The notes: generated by a model not told the origin, from the letters alone. A stretch of 64,000 nt of DNA from Hypholoma sublateritium FD-334 SS-4 (GCA_000827495.1 KN817538.1:371531-435530); one strand, 5' to 3'. Positions 1 through 13,088 are shown, counted from the first letter of the stretch. Numbers and translations: made by a program.

Positions 1-88
1 GAATCCTAGGTAAATCATTTACTCACATTCTCATTTAATAAAAACGTTGACCATTGAATCCTAGCTCGACTCCTCTCCGCTACTGCCT

Positions 89-561
89 TCAATAGTAATA
101 ATCCGAAGGTGAGGATGATAGATCACCGTTGGTACTTCGAGCAGGAGTTTTCGTATCGCCTTTGCGTCGGGTGTGCTTCGTGTTGGATTTTAGCTTGGTG
201 CCCAGTCGAGACGACCTGGCAGAGCGCTTCTTCTAATGATAACGTTAGATTGACAGTATATCGGGACGCAGTAGCTATGGCGCACCTTTGGTCTCGGGTC
301 CGACACACTATCATCCTCCGTTTCCTCGTCCGTTTTGATATCTTCAAGCCCTTCTGTCTGGTCCACGTTCTCTCCCTTCTCTAAGTCCCGTTCGGTAGCC
401 ACAGCTTCCTCAGGCAGATTGGTTTTGCTCGTCGGCTTTCGTCTCCGCGGCCGGGTCGTTTGTTCCTTCTGTAGTGCATGTTCTGTACGCTTTCTCCGTC
501 TGACCTGGAAGACGACGACTGATATGACGGCGATGATGACAGCAACTGTAAAATGCCGCAT
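89..561 (-). CDS. Small single-pass membrane protein with charged tail (hypothetical)
   Basis: I do not recognise the family. I read two exons, 561-286 and 232-89, giving 139 residues. The intron starts gtgcgc, has a CTAAC branch-like site and ends ttag, and both sides stay in phase 0. The N-terminus is a hydrophobic helix (about residues 4-19, VAVIIAVISVVVF) followed at once by RRRKR, which suggests a signal anchor with its tail in the cytosol. The next stretch is rich in Lys, Arg and Glu. The second exon adds a strongly basic Ser/Lys/Arg tail ending SPSDYYY and a clean stop. Reading through the intron instead gives an unremarkable tail. A hydrophobic open frame on the same strand at about 951-1250 could be an upstream exon or a separate gene, so the N-terminus may be incomplete. 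Confidence 0.45.
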
Positions 562-1846
562 TCAGCATCTCGCAGGATATGCCAGGTGCACGAAACACTC
601 ACTGAACGCAGATACGACGGCAACTTCCCATGCCACGCCCAAGTGGCCAGAACTGGGGCTGATAAACGACATGTTCAAGTCAGCTCCAAGATGCATACAG
701 TAGCAAGAGAGGGGATGACAAAGAGGAAGAGGGTGCAGTCAGGTAGAGTGGTGGTGGGATATATTGGTTGGCAGAGCAAGTGTATCTTCACAGAATGGAA
801 AGTGATGCACTTACCCTGCTTCCTTTTCTACTGCCGACATCCTTGAATTGTACAATCTAGGCTGGTGCCGCTACTTTGGGAGACCCAGAAATCGGTACAA
901 ATTGAGCCACCGCGCGAAATATGATTTGATTTGCGACAGTCGGTGCGCGTTCAAGAGGAGCCGGTACGTGGTGCGTGTTTTCCAGACGTCGCTTCAACGG
1001 ATGGACGTGTGCGCTGTGCTGGCTGTAGAGATTGGTTGGGGTTGGGAGGATCCGAGAGTTGGGTTCGAGTTTTCGCTGAGGAAACTTTATACCGATGAAA
1101 GCCCAGCCCAAAACATACGTCGACCAAGAGTAAGACAGCCTCTGGGCAGTCCAAGGGAATGTAAGCGGAGGGGGGTGCCAAGACGGCCGCAGCAAGGGAG
1201 ACATGGGGGAGTATCTTTGTCAGGCCAAGCAACGCCAAGCCCATGCCCAAGCCGGCATGGATTCTCCCGTCTTTCCTTTGAACTTGAACAACCTTAAAAT
1301 CTAACAGGAATAGAACTCCTGGGTTTGACTAGCTAAAAACATATATCGTGGCATAGCACTGCCGGAAGAAAGATTATTGAACAAATAACATAGTAATGAA
1401 ATTTGTACTCACCAAATGCCTTGAAATGATGCTTCAAACAACCCTTGCTTTGAACTTGCAGGCAAGCTAAGCCCTATGGCCTAAAGATTGATCAATTTTT
1501 TTTGATAGGTCTTGGGTTGCAGCGCCGAGATGGAAACGTTCGCGGCGCATCTTCCTTCTCAAACTTGATCTTTACAAGGTTCAATGTAAAACCCAGTCGA
1601 CACATATAATCCCCCTTTCAATTTGACCAGATTTGTCTTGGTTGGAGGAGACGTCTGGAATGCGGAGGTGAAGGAATGCATTGGCAAATGTACATCACCT
1701 GTCAATTGGACGACTAGAAAAGGGTCCAACAAAGCTTACTTGCGCCAAGCCCGCATCCGTGGGATTCTCGTCGCACATTTCCGGACATGTTTATTGATGC
1801 AAATCGGCAGGAATAGAATGCAGTACTAAGCACCAAACACCACCCT
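562..1846. other. Intergenic; no firm gene
   Basis: There is a minus-strand open frame at about 951-1250. It has a hydrophobic start (MGLALLGLTKILPHVSLAAAV) that resembles a signal or membrane segment, but I could not connect it to a credible gene. From 1300 to 1846 the DNA is AT-rich and I see nothing in it. Confidence 0.4.
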
Positions 1847-3444
1847 CTACGGCGCCACAAGAGCACTCTTTGCCGCGATTTGAGCAAGGTAAATGGTGTC
1901 ATTAGCCAGGACAACGAGCCTGCCGTCTCCCGCGAACGCCATGTTAGCGACATTTGATCCTATGAACACCTTGCCGAGCAGGACGCCATCCTCTCTGAAT
2001 ATCTGCATCGTGGCAACATCGTGGTAAGAGCATGGTGAATGTCAAAGCTAGGCTTCGCCGCGAGAAATGTGTCAATGCCACGAACCTGTACGCCGTCTCC
2101 ACTGGCGACATAGACGTTCGCTTCCGTATCAACTTGTATTCCATCGGGGCCTCCGGCGTCGATAAACGCGAACACACGTCGGTTGTTAAAGAAGAACGTT
2201 TTGGGGTCAACATCGAATGCATAGCTGACGTTATATGCCAAGACGTCAGATAATGGGGACACACAAACAGTCCAAGACTCCTAGATGACATACACGGTCG
2301 ACGGTAGAGTCGGGGTGACTATCCCAGCTGAGTCGCCTCTGAGATTTATCAGAACAGCAGATGCAATACGAAAGTGTTTAATAACATACACATAAGCAAC
2401 TGTGCCTCCGGGGCCGAGCGCGATCCCGTTCGGGACTGAGAAGCCATCGGCCACCATCTTGACGAGTCCCGACTTGGGGTCAAACATGTAAACCTGACTC
2501 GGCAGCAGAGGAGCTGGCTTCTGGTCACTTGTGAACCCTAGGCTACAAACGGAAGAGTGAAATTCACGTCAATAGATATTATGAGAATTGAATACATACT
2601 TGTCGTCCGTGAAGAAAATGTTTCCGCTGGGATGAATCTTCAGATCATTCATTGAATCGAATTGACGACCAAAAAAATTGTCGAGCAGCGTGGTGGCGTT
2701 GTTCGGTGCATTTGGGTTGAGGAGAACTAGAGCAGACGGGAGGTTTCCTCGCCCACGAGTCGCGAGGAGGATAGATCCGTTCACAGGCCCAGTCCCGCCA
2801 TTTGTGATTTGAACAGTTTCAGGAAGGTCAAGCTATGGCAAAAAGGACGACGTTTTTATTTATTTCTGTGAATAGATCCCTTAGAAGATAACGAGCTCAC
2901 TGTTTCAAACGGAACGTTGATTACAGGAACCCCAGCCGCGATTTCTTTTTCGACCTGGGTCATGCTGATCTTGCTTATGTGATTGCTGTGGTTAAAGCTA
3001 CTCTCCGGGACGAAAACAGAGCTAGCAAAGAAAACTTCGTTCGTGGGTGCATTGAAAACGGGGGCCTCGAATGCAAAGCCGGAGCCGAATGTCTTGTTGA
3101 CTGCTATCTGCCTGACGAAGGCATTCTTCCCGAGGACGGAGAGGAAATCGGGGTGGAAAACCTGGAAGAACGGTGGAGTACTGTTGGTGGGGTTGAATAA
3201 TAAGGTTCTACTATTGCCTTGTCGGAACGTTGCATTTTGACCAAGGACTGCGAAAGAGGGCAATGATACGGACTGTGAAAGATATACATTTGTTTCTTTG
3301 GAGTAGTGCATCAAATATAGAGCGTACTACTTCACCTGGAGGGCCAGCAGCTAAATCCACTGTGTCCGGAGAAAGTGCATAAGAGTTGAGAGATAAACCG
3401 ACCAGACCCACTACAGGTATGAGGAAGGTGACAAAAGAAGCCAT
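1847..3444 (-). CDS. Secreted SMP-30/gluconolactonase-like beta-propeller
   Basis: Likely a secreted six-bladed beta-propeller lactonase of the SMP-30/gluconolactonase/LRE-like group. The family hydrolyses sugar or other lactones with a bound divalent metal; the substrate here cannot be told. The start at 3444 gives a clear signal peptide (MASFVTFLIPVVGLVGLSL). At least five exons follow. Recognisable blade motifs in order are LPSFAVLGQNATF, the loop DSMNDLKIHPSGNIFFTDD, SVPNGIALGPGG, FAFIDAGGPDGIQVDTEANVYVASGDG, and the last strand FIGSNVANMAFAGDGRLVVL. The Asn of VPNG and the Asp of GPDG match the family's metal ligands. Several NxT/NxS sites fit passage through the secretory route. The stop is at 1847-1849. 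The exon borders around 2260-2290 and 2560-2600 are approximate. Confidence 0.82.
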
Positions 3445-5529
3445 GATAGTCTCCTGGTCGAAAACATGTTTAGAGGGGCTTTATAGGAGGCTACCAACGC
3501 GCAGCTGCATCCCAAGTTAGAACTGGGAAAAGATTCCTTGCAAGAAGTTGGGAAGCTATAAAAAGACGTGTAAATTTGTCGAGGAAGTCCAGTGGAAGGC
3601 GAAAAATGTCGGACTGCACGCCAGTAATAGAGTCTTAAGGTAACGTGCGTTGGTACCAATGGTACAAGTACTTCAGTTTGTATGACAAATCAGGCGGTAG
3701 ATCATTGTTGCACAACTTCTAGGACGCTGAAGCGGCCACGGTCCTGAGAACGACAGGAATTTCGAGAAGAATTCCCTCACCCCAGTCAAATGACACCAGA
3801 TCGAAGTGCTGAAGTCTCATTATTTCCACGACCGTGCAGTGGCGTTCGCAACAACAAAGCTTTACCAAGCAAAGGATTGGCCTCATGATGACAACAACTT
3901 CGCCTGGGACTCGGCCCGACAGTTCTTCGCGGCGGCGCGCAGACCTATTCCTGGTCCTGGTCGACAGTCTCTAGCCTCCGAGAGTCAGCAGGGGTCAGTT
4001 ATCGTCAACAGAAATCAAGTTGCTCCGGAGCTGAGGAAATATAAGTAACATAGATACACTGCCAGTAGTTGACCATGAGACCTGGAGTGGACGGCTCGAT
4101 TACGCGTACGAGGAGGTGATTCAGGTAAGACTCAAGAAGCGACAATGCTCGAAGGTGCATGGAAGATCCCTGGGCGCCTGACGCTCACCGACGATATATG
4201 TGAGCGCCAACCACTCAGTGCTGGCTGTGCTTGCATTGGAGGAAGCATACAGGCTAAGCTTGCTGATGACTATGACGAGATGCTTTTGCAGTACGGAACA
4301 CAATCAATCAAACAATGTAGAATTCCAGTGTTGAAGCATGCGCACCATGTAGAACGCGTGCTGAGTGCTCGAAGCTGGTCCGAGTCGATGTACTTGAGAT
4401 TGAGATTGGAAATGTCACAGCGTAACCATAGATGCATTTCGCCCATGGAACTCCCAAGTCTCTCCGATGCTTCCAACATTTGCTTCGACAGTTGATGTAC
4501 TGAAGCTCAGCGAAGACGGACCCGGTTGACTGAGAGGTTCTGGCTTTTGATTTGGTGGAAGATTTGAACGAAGGCCGTTTGACATAGAAACTGGGGTTCC
4601 CAGCCAGATTATAGTGGTGCGTCGGACTACAAGATAGACAGTAGCGCAAAAGTGACAGTAGCGAGATAATTGAAGTTTGGAAGTGAACGCGTGTTGTCAG
4701 GTGATCTGGGTGAAGGGCCGGGGGCGGCAGGCCGGGCGGTCTACCTCCGGTAGCTCCGGGTCCATACCCAGGTTTCATCAATTCCAGCGCCAACGGATCC
4801 TAACGTTCGCTGACTACTGCTTTCATCGAGGCTGGAGGTAAGTTTGTTCCAAGAAATTTATAAATGACCCCAGGTTCTCATCTACGCCGAACGCTCGGGA
4901 CCCAGGTCATTTTTTTACATACAATTCTTATCAAAGACCAGTTAAAGTCACCTATTCAAATAATTGAGACTATTGAATTGAAGGCGTCCCGAATTGGTTA
5001 CCAATAATACCGATTGTTGTGCGCTCCTTCCCTCATAGTAGTCCATATGTAAGCCTCCCTAACTAGTATGCTGACACTACCAGTGATTTTGTATTTATTG
5101 TTCATGTTCAATACCACGTACATGTTCGCACTCAAGTCTGTCAAAGTCACGGTTTTATTTTATGAAAATCCTAAATTATACTAGAGGACAATGCAAGTCG
5201 AGATATCAGTAGTGTGATAGTGAGACTTGGTTGCCCGAGGACACACCGCTATTATACTATGTTCTTGATTATGTTGATGGATCCATCAAGTCATCCTGAT
5301 ACACAGCTTCTGATGGTGGACAACGCCTCTTATGCCATGCTATATATATATTGATGCCTTTTTTCGAGCCATGGGTACCGTATGTGCACTATACAGGTGA
5401 TAATACGGTGATACAGGGTGATACACAGCCTGTGTGAATTCTGGATCCTTATCCTTCGTTGGTATATAATCAAGTGGCGTTGCTCCGAAACATTCAAAAC
5501 TGCAGCCCTGATCGCCATCTTGGACACCA
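3445..5529. other. Intergenic, about 2.1 kb; no gene supported
   Basis: Open frames exist (for example plus 4145-4495 and minus 4308-4793), but they overlap each other, have no recognisable motif and lack convincing splice-joined extensions. The 4800-5500 part is AT-rich promoter-like DNA upstream of the DUF6534 gene. Confidence 0.4.
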
Positions 5530-7004
5530 ATGGCGGCACCAGCTATACCCAAGCTCTCTGATCTGATTCCAAATTTACAGTCAATGTAAGCACATCCGAC
5601 TTGGGATTACTGGAACTCAACTGAAATTCTTCTGATGACTGTCAATGAATGCTACCATCAGAGCTGGTCCGCCTGTGAGTCGCCTCAAATTATTATTAGT
5701 ATCACTGCACGGAAAACTCAAAGCTTTAAACTACAGCTTATGTGTATCATCCTAAATTCTGGGCTTTTCGGCGTTCTGTCGACACAAGTCTGTGAGTCGG
5801 GACCTATAATGATGTGGACGACTGTCTAATTGATCCAATCGAGATATATATTATCAGGCATTCCCTAAGGATAAAACACTGCTAAAGTGTTTGGTCTACG
5901 GAGTATATTTGCTGGAGACTGCTCAGACCATTTTCCTTACGCAGACTGCTTGGCGTATGCTCGCGCAGGGGTTTGGAGATCTCAGCGGCATAAACATCAT
6001 TGGTACCGCGTGGCTTTCCGTATGTATTATTGGCGGCATAGGTTGGTTCCCTGCGCTGCACTGGATCGAACATGATTATGACCCTCTCCTTTTAAGTTGC
6101 ATTTCTGGTGCAATGTTTCTATGCTTACCGCCTTTCTGTTATATCACAAAGCAGGATTATCACTGGATTGATAATGCTGGTACGTATTTAATTGCTTTGC
6201 TTTCTATATACTATATTATCTACACTAATCTTGGCAGTTGACTGTCACCTCCTTTGCGGGATCGATAGCAACGGGGGTTAACGCTGGATCTGTGAAGTTC
6301 TTCAGTGAATATCTTGCTCATAAAAAGAAGTCATACGCCATAATTGGAGTGAGTCAATTCTATTTGTTAATACTAGAAGTTATTGATTTCCCACTTTAAA
6401 GGTCTGGGAGGGCGCAGGCTCTCTTTGTGATGTTACTATAGCGATCTTCATGACGTACTACGTAAGTAGATATTATTCTATGGGTTTTGAAAATACTCAA
6501 AAATGTCTGAATGACATTCTATCATCATGTTATTTTAGCTCAAAAGATATTTACATCAAGGAGGGATCCATCAGACGCAGCAAGTAGTATCAAAGATTAT
6601 CCGTATGACCATTGAGACGGGAATACTAACAGGTATTTGTTCGCCTCTGCTGTCATACTTACGACTAAATTTACATTTATCTAGCGGCGGTATCAATTGT
6701 TTCTCTGACGCTCTTTTATATCCCAAAACTACAAGGATACTACGAGGTTCCTTTAGCATCTCTGGCCAAGGTGTACTCGACAACACTGTTAGTAGTTCTC
6801 AACAGTCGCGTCAAGCTGGGAATTATTTCAGAGTCCACGACTTGGAAGGACGTAGAAGTCGCGCCGATTGCTTTTGACAAGGACACGACAATGTCGACTC
6901 GGATTCATATGTCCCAAGCGATGAATGAGTCAATTGCTTCTATGGGTCCAATGGAATTTTCACCGGGGGATGAACACAAAACCAACTCAAATGACCAAGA
7001 TTGA
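5530..7004 (+). CDS. DUF6534 seven-helix membrane protein
   Basis: This is a multi-pass membrane protein of the basidiomycete-expanded DUF6534 family, whose function is unknown. Nine exons fit: 5530-5585, 5662-5674, 5737-5791, 5844-6041, 6097-6179, 6238-6348, 6402-6461, 6539-6632 and 6685-7004. They sum to 990 nt, or 329 residues, fully in frame. The family hallmarks are present: the loop VYIYYQAFPKDK, the helix LLETAQTIFLTQTAW, GTAWLSVCIIGGIVAFLVQ followed by CFYAYRLSVIS, FAGSIATGVNAG, VWEGAGSLCDVTIAIFMTYYL and a late helix SIVSLTLFYIP. The cytosolic tail is Ser/Glu-rich. Exon 2 is only 13 nt long. The intron at 6042-6096 is open in one frame, so a naive reading would pass through it and miss the VQCFYAYR motif. 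Confidence 0.88.
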
Positions 7005-7403
7005 TCCAATGGAGATTTATCAGGATTGAAGGACTTGGAAAAACCGACATAGAAGGGAAGTTCAAGGATGCCGATGAGCCGCTTATTGTGTAAACTTGGA
7101 ATAACAAGGACAAGCACCTTTACTAAATCGGTCACTCGTGCCATACCGTGTGAATTGATGGGAATACCGCTCATTGGCGGCGTTATGTCCGATTTCACGC
7201 CCACCAACTCCCGGTACCGTTACGCTTCCTGTAGTACAGCCATTGGTGAAATAAACACTGAAATTGAACCCAATCTTACAGCATAAAAGAGTACGTGTGA
7301 TCATGCTCATATCAGTTATTTCAACGGAACCTCAATATTACACTCGAAGTTCAGGACAAGTCCAAGACAAGCCCCCAGCCCCTACCTTCAATCGTAACTA
7401 CCA
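7005..7403. other. Intergenic; promoter region of the FAH-domain gene
   Basis: This 399-bp space separates two genes on the plus strand. I see no open frame with recognisable content and no clear TATA element at the expected distance. Confidence 0.4.
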
Positions 7404-8531
7404 ATGGCAGCATTCATTAGACACGGAAAGAAGGTATACATCCGTGTGTCGCAAAATTCAGCATCTCGAAACCTTTGGTTCACAGATTGTCGCAATTGGA
7501 AGGAACTACGCAGCACACGCGAAAGAACTGAACAATGCGGTGCCAAAGGAGCCTTTCTTCTTCCTCAAACCCACCTCGAGCTTTCTCCCTTCTGGTGGTA
7601 AACTTGAAATTCCTCAAGGTATTATTGCGCATCATGAAGGTTAGTGAATTTGCTGGATCGCACATCTAATCGTTTATATTTATTGACGTGGATATTGTCT
7701 TCCTAAATCCTTGAAATAGTCGAACTCGGAGTGGTAATTGGAAAGGGTGGACGGGATATCACCCAAGGGAATGCAAGTTCTCATATTGCAGGATACAGTG
7801 CGTGCTGTCTACTGTCTAGCCTGAGACGGTGCGCAGTGAGCGGGCTTTAACTTCTATCCCTCTTTCCCATCTTTTCTTCTCCTGAACTTGGCCTCCATTA
7901 TGCTCTGTTTTTGTGTATGGGATGGGCGGGTTAGCATTGGCTGTGGATATGACTGCTCGCAACCTGCAGGATAAAGTGCGCAAAGCAGGCCTGCCTTGGT
8001 CCGCTGCGAAAGGCTTCGATACCTTCACTCCTATCGGGTAACAATATATTTTGATGGCAAATTTCACATCTAATCCATATTCTTTCGGTGTAGGTCGTTC
8101 ATTGCCAAAGAAGCTGTGAAAGACGCTCAAGACCTCAGACTCACCCTTAAGGTACATTATACCACATATTTAACGTGTTTCCGCTGAATTGCGGCACATA
8201 CAGATAAACGGAGTGTTGAAACAAGATGGGACCACCGCTGACATGATTTTCCCCATTCCGCGTCTCATTGAACATGTCTCATCCATAATGACATTAGAGG
8301 TGACTTTCCACTACATCCCTGTTATGGACCGGACTCACGATAAGCTTTCATGACCTGCAGGAGGGCGACGTAATTTTAACTGGAACTCCGTCAGGCGTTG
8401 GGCCGGTCATTGCAGGAGACAAGGTTGTTTGCCAACTCTCCCGCAATCCCTCCAGCGGAGGGGAGGAATTGCTGTCGCTCGAGTTTGAAGCTGTCGAGAG
8501 ACAGGGTGGTTACTGCTTCCAACCCGAGTGA
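7404..8531 (+). CDS. Fumarylacetoacetate hydrolase-domain acylpyruvase (FAHD1-like)
   Basis: This is a single-domain FAH enzyme like FAHD1, which in other eukaryotes cleaves acylpyruvates or decarboxylates oxaloacetate, often in mitochondria. Seven exons fit (7404-7433, 7486-7639, 7720-7797, 7935-8037, 8094-8151, 8204-8299, 8361-8531), 690 nt and 229 residues, close to the usual size for FAHD1. The start [10 protein letters not shown] runs straight into [17 protein letters not shown]. Metal ligands are seen in [11 protein letters not shown], and the Asp in [10 protein letters not shown]. The substrate loop is [18 protein letters not shown]. The Gly-rich end is [16 protein letters not shown] see no strong mitochondrial presequence, so its location in the cell is open. 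Exon 1 has only ten codons. Confidence 0.93.
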
Positions 8532-8748
8532 TTCCCCGGCTTTATGGGACCAAATAGACCATGTAAGATTATATACATTCAACACTTTCTGTGGGTCGGT
8601 GGTATGACAATAATTCCCAATGTCCCATTACAAATGAGTGAAAGCATGTATAGAAATTATGAAAAATGCTTTTTGAGAAAGAAATTGCTACAACTAGGTG
8701 ACAGAAATAAAGAAAATATAAGATCCCAATGTGAAGATCCCGAAGTAT

Positions 8749-11700
8749 TCATTTGAAGACGTCATTATTTTTTGACGTTGTTGCCGTCGAACTCGACGCC
8801 TGCGCTACAGAGTGTGATGAACCAGCATCAGCTCTGTTTTCTGTTCTGGTGGACCCACCAGGCTCATGCTCATCTGAGCCACCAGCCTCAGGAAAAACAC
8901 CGAACTCAGTCCCTGGAGCGAACGTCCAGCTGCCGGTGGTAGTGGGCGTTGTTTCGCCGTCCTCTGCAGACTGGAAGTCGCCAAAGTCGCCGAACGATTC
9001 GAACGACGAGTCCTCATCCGAAAACGAAGAGCTAAAAGTGAAGCCATCTCCTGGTGCTGCAGCTGAGTCCGAGAAGGGCCCAAAGCCGTCCTAAGAAATA
9101 CATGTCGTTAGAAATTGATTAGAACGTGCAAAATTAGTCACACTGACGTCTTCATGTGGACTAAATGGGTCTTCCGACATGGCAAGGGCGGCAGCGCTGG
9201 ACGGATCGAAGGCATCCTGCATATACCATGAGCTTTCCAACTTGAAATCAAACTGAATTTGATAAACTGACTTCAAACGCAGTACTGGCCAAGGGCCGTC
9301 GCTCTGTAAATGATCTAGGGGGAGTGGGATGCACGCCGAAGGTGGATTGGGTGAGCCAGCCTTCTTCCTCGTCGTCTTCGTCTGAGGAACCAAAATGGTC
9401 CGATGAAGCCATCTCTTGTGCCAAGTATCGTGCAAACTAAGAGAGGTCAAACTAAAGTTTGACCCACAGTATACGAAAAGACTTACGTGAGGTGCGCGGC
9501 CTGACGAAATATTGTCGTCATCGTCATCATCATCATCGTCCATGGGCGCTGGGCCAAAATCGGCGGTCTGTGAAGCCGACGATGAAGGCCCGACGCTTGA
9601 AGCTCGTCTGAACTCCCCTCTTGTTGCGTCATTGGCAGTGCTCTTCATCTTTCCATCAGTCTCCATATTCGTTGGCATATCGTCCTCGTCGACTTTCCAT
9701 TGCATCGCATTCCTAGCTGCGCTTGAGCGTATAAGCGGCTTCCCACCACCCAGAAGCTGGTTGTCCTCTTTCTTCGTTTCATTATATCGCCCGGTTACAT
9801 ACTGGTCCCATTCAGGCTCAGGCGCATACTGGATGATAGTGAGGCGCAGATCGGGTGGAAAGCGAGCCATGGCGGTTATGACATCCTCAGATATCAGCAT
9901 TAGATGTCCCATATAGCCCAGACGAACACCTTTCGGCTTTGATCTGGACAACCGACGATGAGACCATATACTATCAAAGACCGCCCTCGTAATAAGCGAC
10001 TCACGATTCGCGGTCGTTTAGGTTTTGCCCCTCGACTATCCGACTGAGAATTTTAGCGTCGCGGAACAGAGAGATGATCAGTTCTCGGTTGTGTCCTGCA
10101 TCCACGGCACCAGTCATAACTTGATGTACGACATCATAAACGGCGCTATGAAGAAAATTGTTCCAGGGAAAGGCGAAAAACATATCCTTAGCGCGATAAA
10201 CAGTCAGTTACGGCCACGGACCACATTATGCTAATAAGCTCACGATCATTGTACACATAACGCTCTCGTCCAATAGACGGACTTTAAGTTGCTCGCCAAC
10301 AGGCAAATAAGTGTCTCGCGTGCTCTCCAGTGTCGGGCGTCTTTGCGAACGCGAACTTCTTCTTGACCCGCGACCAGATGACCGCGATGTCATGCCAGAT
10401 GATTCAGAATCAGGGCTTAAACCACTATTCGTCGCGACGGGCGATCGCTCCTCGTTATCAGGCGAAGCCGGATAGTTGTCTGGAGAGGCCGCCACTGCAA
10501 GTGCGGGTTGAGGGAGAGCTTTCGCGAATGGTATGGGTGACAATGGAGGCTCGTCGTACATCGCAATTTCTTCCATTGCCTCGTCATCCGAACTTCCAGG
10601 GCCATCTTCAGGATCGCTCATGCTTGCGTCTGAGTCTAAGGATGGGGAGCTGTCCGATGGATTCCGCACCGGAAATTCGTGCGCAGGGGCTGTGTCATCG
10701 CCCTCCTCATCCATGGCTTCGTTTCCTTGCTCGTTGCTGCTGTTCTGGGCTATGACCTGCGCCAACTCCTCTAGTCCAGCTAACCCTCCTTGTAGTCGAC
10801 CTTCTGCATCGTACATATGGGAAAAAGATGCGGGCCGATTGAGGAGAGACATGTTTGAGCAATGGAGAAGTTCTGCGTAAAGCTCGACAATCCGGTATCG
10901 TTCTAGGGTGAATGGGGTCATTGTACCAACTGTAGTCGAAATGTCACCTTGCTACTTAGAGGTCAATAATTGATGATATACGAGCAACCTGGACGCACCA
11001 ATGAGCGGGGAGTTTTGAGGTACTTTTGGAACTCGTGTATACGCTTGGACAACACTTCCAGCACAGGACCAAGGTGGACGACACCCATTCTGTTGACCAT
11101 CTCCTGCATCACTTGCTCGAGAGCCGCACGAATGTCTTCCCCAGCGAGATGAGACTGTTGCTGGACTTGAATGAGTCGATTCCGTAGAGTGTGAAATAGA
11201 TACGGTTCGAAATAATCCGAGTTATTTTTTCGTATTAGTTCAATGACTACGGCAATCGACTGCACAACGGATGATGTCGAGGATTCGAATGTCGGAAATG
11301 ATATTTTTCCATCTTCCTCTTCGCAGGCTGTTTCTTCGGTGGGAGTTTTGCAAGTGTCCGTAGAAAAGTCGTTTAGCATGTAGTGAGCTAATTTTGCCAC
11401 GTTTTCTTTGGTCGCCAGTTCCCGCGCGAAGCGATTCGAGGCTGGCCCATTCTGGAGGCCATCCGTTATGCCAGCGCCAGGTGAAGGTGTAGCCATTGAT
11501 ATGATATTCTTCACCAGATCGGTGACGACGGTGTGGACAGAGGGGGTATAATGGGGCGAAAGAAGATCTAGGAGTCGACCCATTAGATTCTCGGAGGACA
11601 ACCACTGTGAAACACAATTAATGCGAACTCTATTCCGCAGATAAGCCACGCACCTCTAATACGTTGCTGTTTGGAACGACTTCGTCTAGCTGGATGATAC

Positions 11701-12398
11701 GGCTCAGGAGATCGACGAATGACGGGGTCTCTATATGTCGGAGCAGACGTTCGACGATGTTAGGTTGCGATTGGATAAACGCGAGCATCTGAAGACGCAT
11801 TGATTTCCTGTTCACAATGAAAGAGCACAAGACCCACTTCAGCCGGCTTTTTTGTCAAGAACACCGAGTTGATCTTCGCAAAATGCGAGGCCATGGTCAT
11901 CTGCGTCTTCATGTCGTCTGCTGGCCTATCGAGCACTGTCTCCCAGAAGGGGACCAGAAGTTGCTTCTGCTGGGCAATACAGGTCCCAATAATTGACCAT
12001 ATCTCGCTGCACAAGACCTCCGTTGCGATGTAGGGGTACCTGCAGAGACAAAGTCAATACAGTCAAGGAGAGTGGGGGTGAATGAAGCACGCGGGATAAA
12101 ACAATGCTCACTTGAACCGGCCCTTTTCCTCGCTCTCAATCTGCCCCGTCACATAACCCAGCAGCTTCTGCAGAACATCCACTCGTTCAAAGTAGTCGAT
12201 TAGACGTGTGTTCTGCGCCTTGCATTCCTGGAGGAGGTCGTCTTCGTCCAGAATGGCCTCTAGCGCCACGCCCTCCTTATCAAGTAAACTGTCGATTGCT
12301 GATCCATTATGGAACCCGAATCTGTGGCAAAAGTACCGCACGAAACTGAGCGTTAGAACGGTTCCGTGGAGGCTGGGCACAGACTACCTCCAAAACAT
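8749..12398 (-). CDS. SAPS-domain Sit4/PP6-associated protein
   Basis: This is a homologue of the yeast Sit4-associated proteins (Sap155/185/190) and human PP6R. These bind the PP2A-like phosphatase Sit4/PP6 and direct it in cell-cycle and TOR signalling. The start is a tiny first exon, MFW plus two bases of the next codon, at 12398; splicing yields the diagnostic MFWRFGFHNGSAIDSLL. The SAPS helical repeats follow: LDEDDLLQECKAQN, RLIDYFERVDVLQKLL, YPYIATEVLCSEIW, FVDLLSRIIQLDEVVPNS and WLSSENLMGRLLDLLSP. Later blocks include ERYRIVELYAELLHCSNMSLLN, NNFLHSAVYDVVHQVM and GYMGHLMLISEDV. The C-terminus is acidic and disordered, with a run of Asp near 9520 and a Phe/Gly/Asp-rich last exon (8749-9090). 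There are about ten introns. I estimate roughly 900 residues or a little more. Confidence 0.92.
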
Positions 12399-13088
12399 GA
12401 CGTCTCGGTGGTCCCTATTGTTGATTCAGGCGCGGAAGGGGTGATAACGCTGAAAGACGGAAGCCGCAGGTGCCAAGGTGCCTCGGACTTGTAAAATAGG
12501 ACGTCTTCAAAGCCAACGGGTTCGCCGGAGCTCTCGCAGCTGCCCAAATGCTGTAATTCGACTGTGGCTATGATTAGCGCTGCAAGCAGATGGAGGAAAG
12601 AAGATGATTGAGGATAACTGACCGAGTTTATTGCTGCCGCATCTTGATCATGCATTCAAGTGCATCAACTTGGAGTTCATTTTTCAGACATTCCCAAGGT
12701 TCAAGACTTTGATTTACTATTTTTCAAAACAACTGCACAAAATTTGCCTGTTATTTCTGCCGTACAATGTGGAACAGATGGTTGCAATTTCGAATGGCTC
12801 GGAATTACGCGGACAATGGCACAAAATAGACAGCGCTTGGACAAAGCGGTAAAAATAAACAGGGTATGTAGGGTTATCTGCTTGTGATTACAATCCAAGT
12901 CAGCCTGACCCGAGAAGGGCGAGATGTTAATAGGAAAGTCAGAGCAGGCGAATATTCAGTTCATACTGCAGTCACATATCCGACGGTAACAATGAAGAAA
13001 ATATTAAACGACAGCATTACTGAGGAGAATAAGTACAAGCCATGCACAAGGAAAAAACTAAGAATACATAATCCACTCATAAGCTTTG
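12399..13088. other. Intergenic between SAPS gene and AP-2 mu; no gene seen
   Basis: This is the upstream region of the SAPS gene and the 3' region of AP-2 mu, which lie head to tail on the minus strand. The short open frames have no recognisable content. Confidence 0.4.

Noticed and set aside
1285..1340. A possible tRNA gene (GGAATAGAACTCC resembles an inverted B box)
   Set aside because: No acceptor stem, anticodon loop or A box could be fitted around it.
3800..4800. Opposing frames at 4145-4495 and 4308-4793 as genes
   Set aside because: They overlap on opposite strands, lack motifs, and neither extends by splicing.
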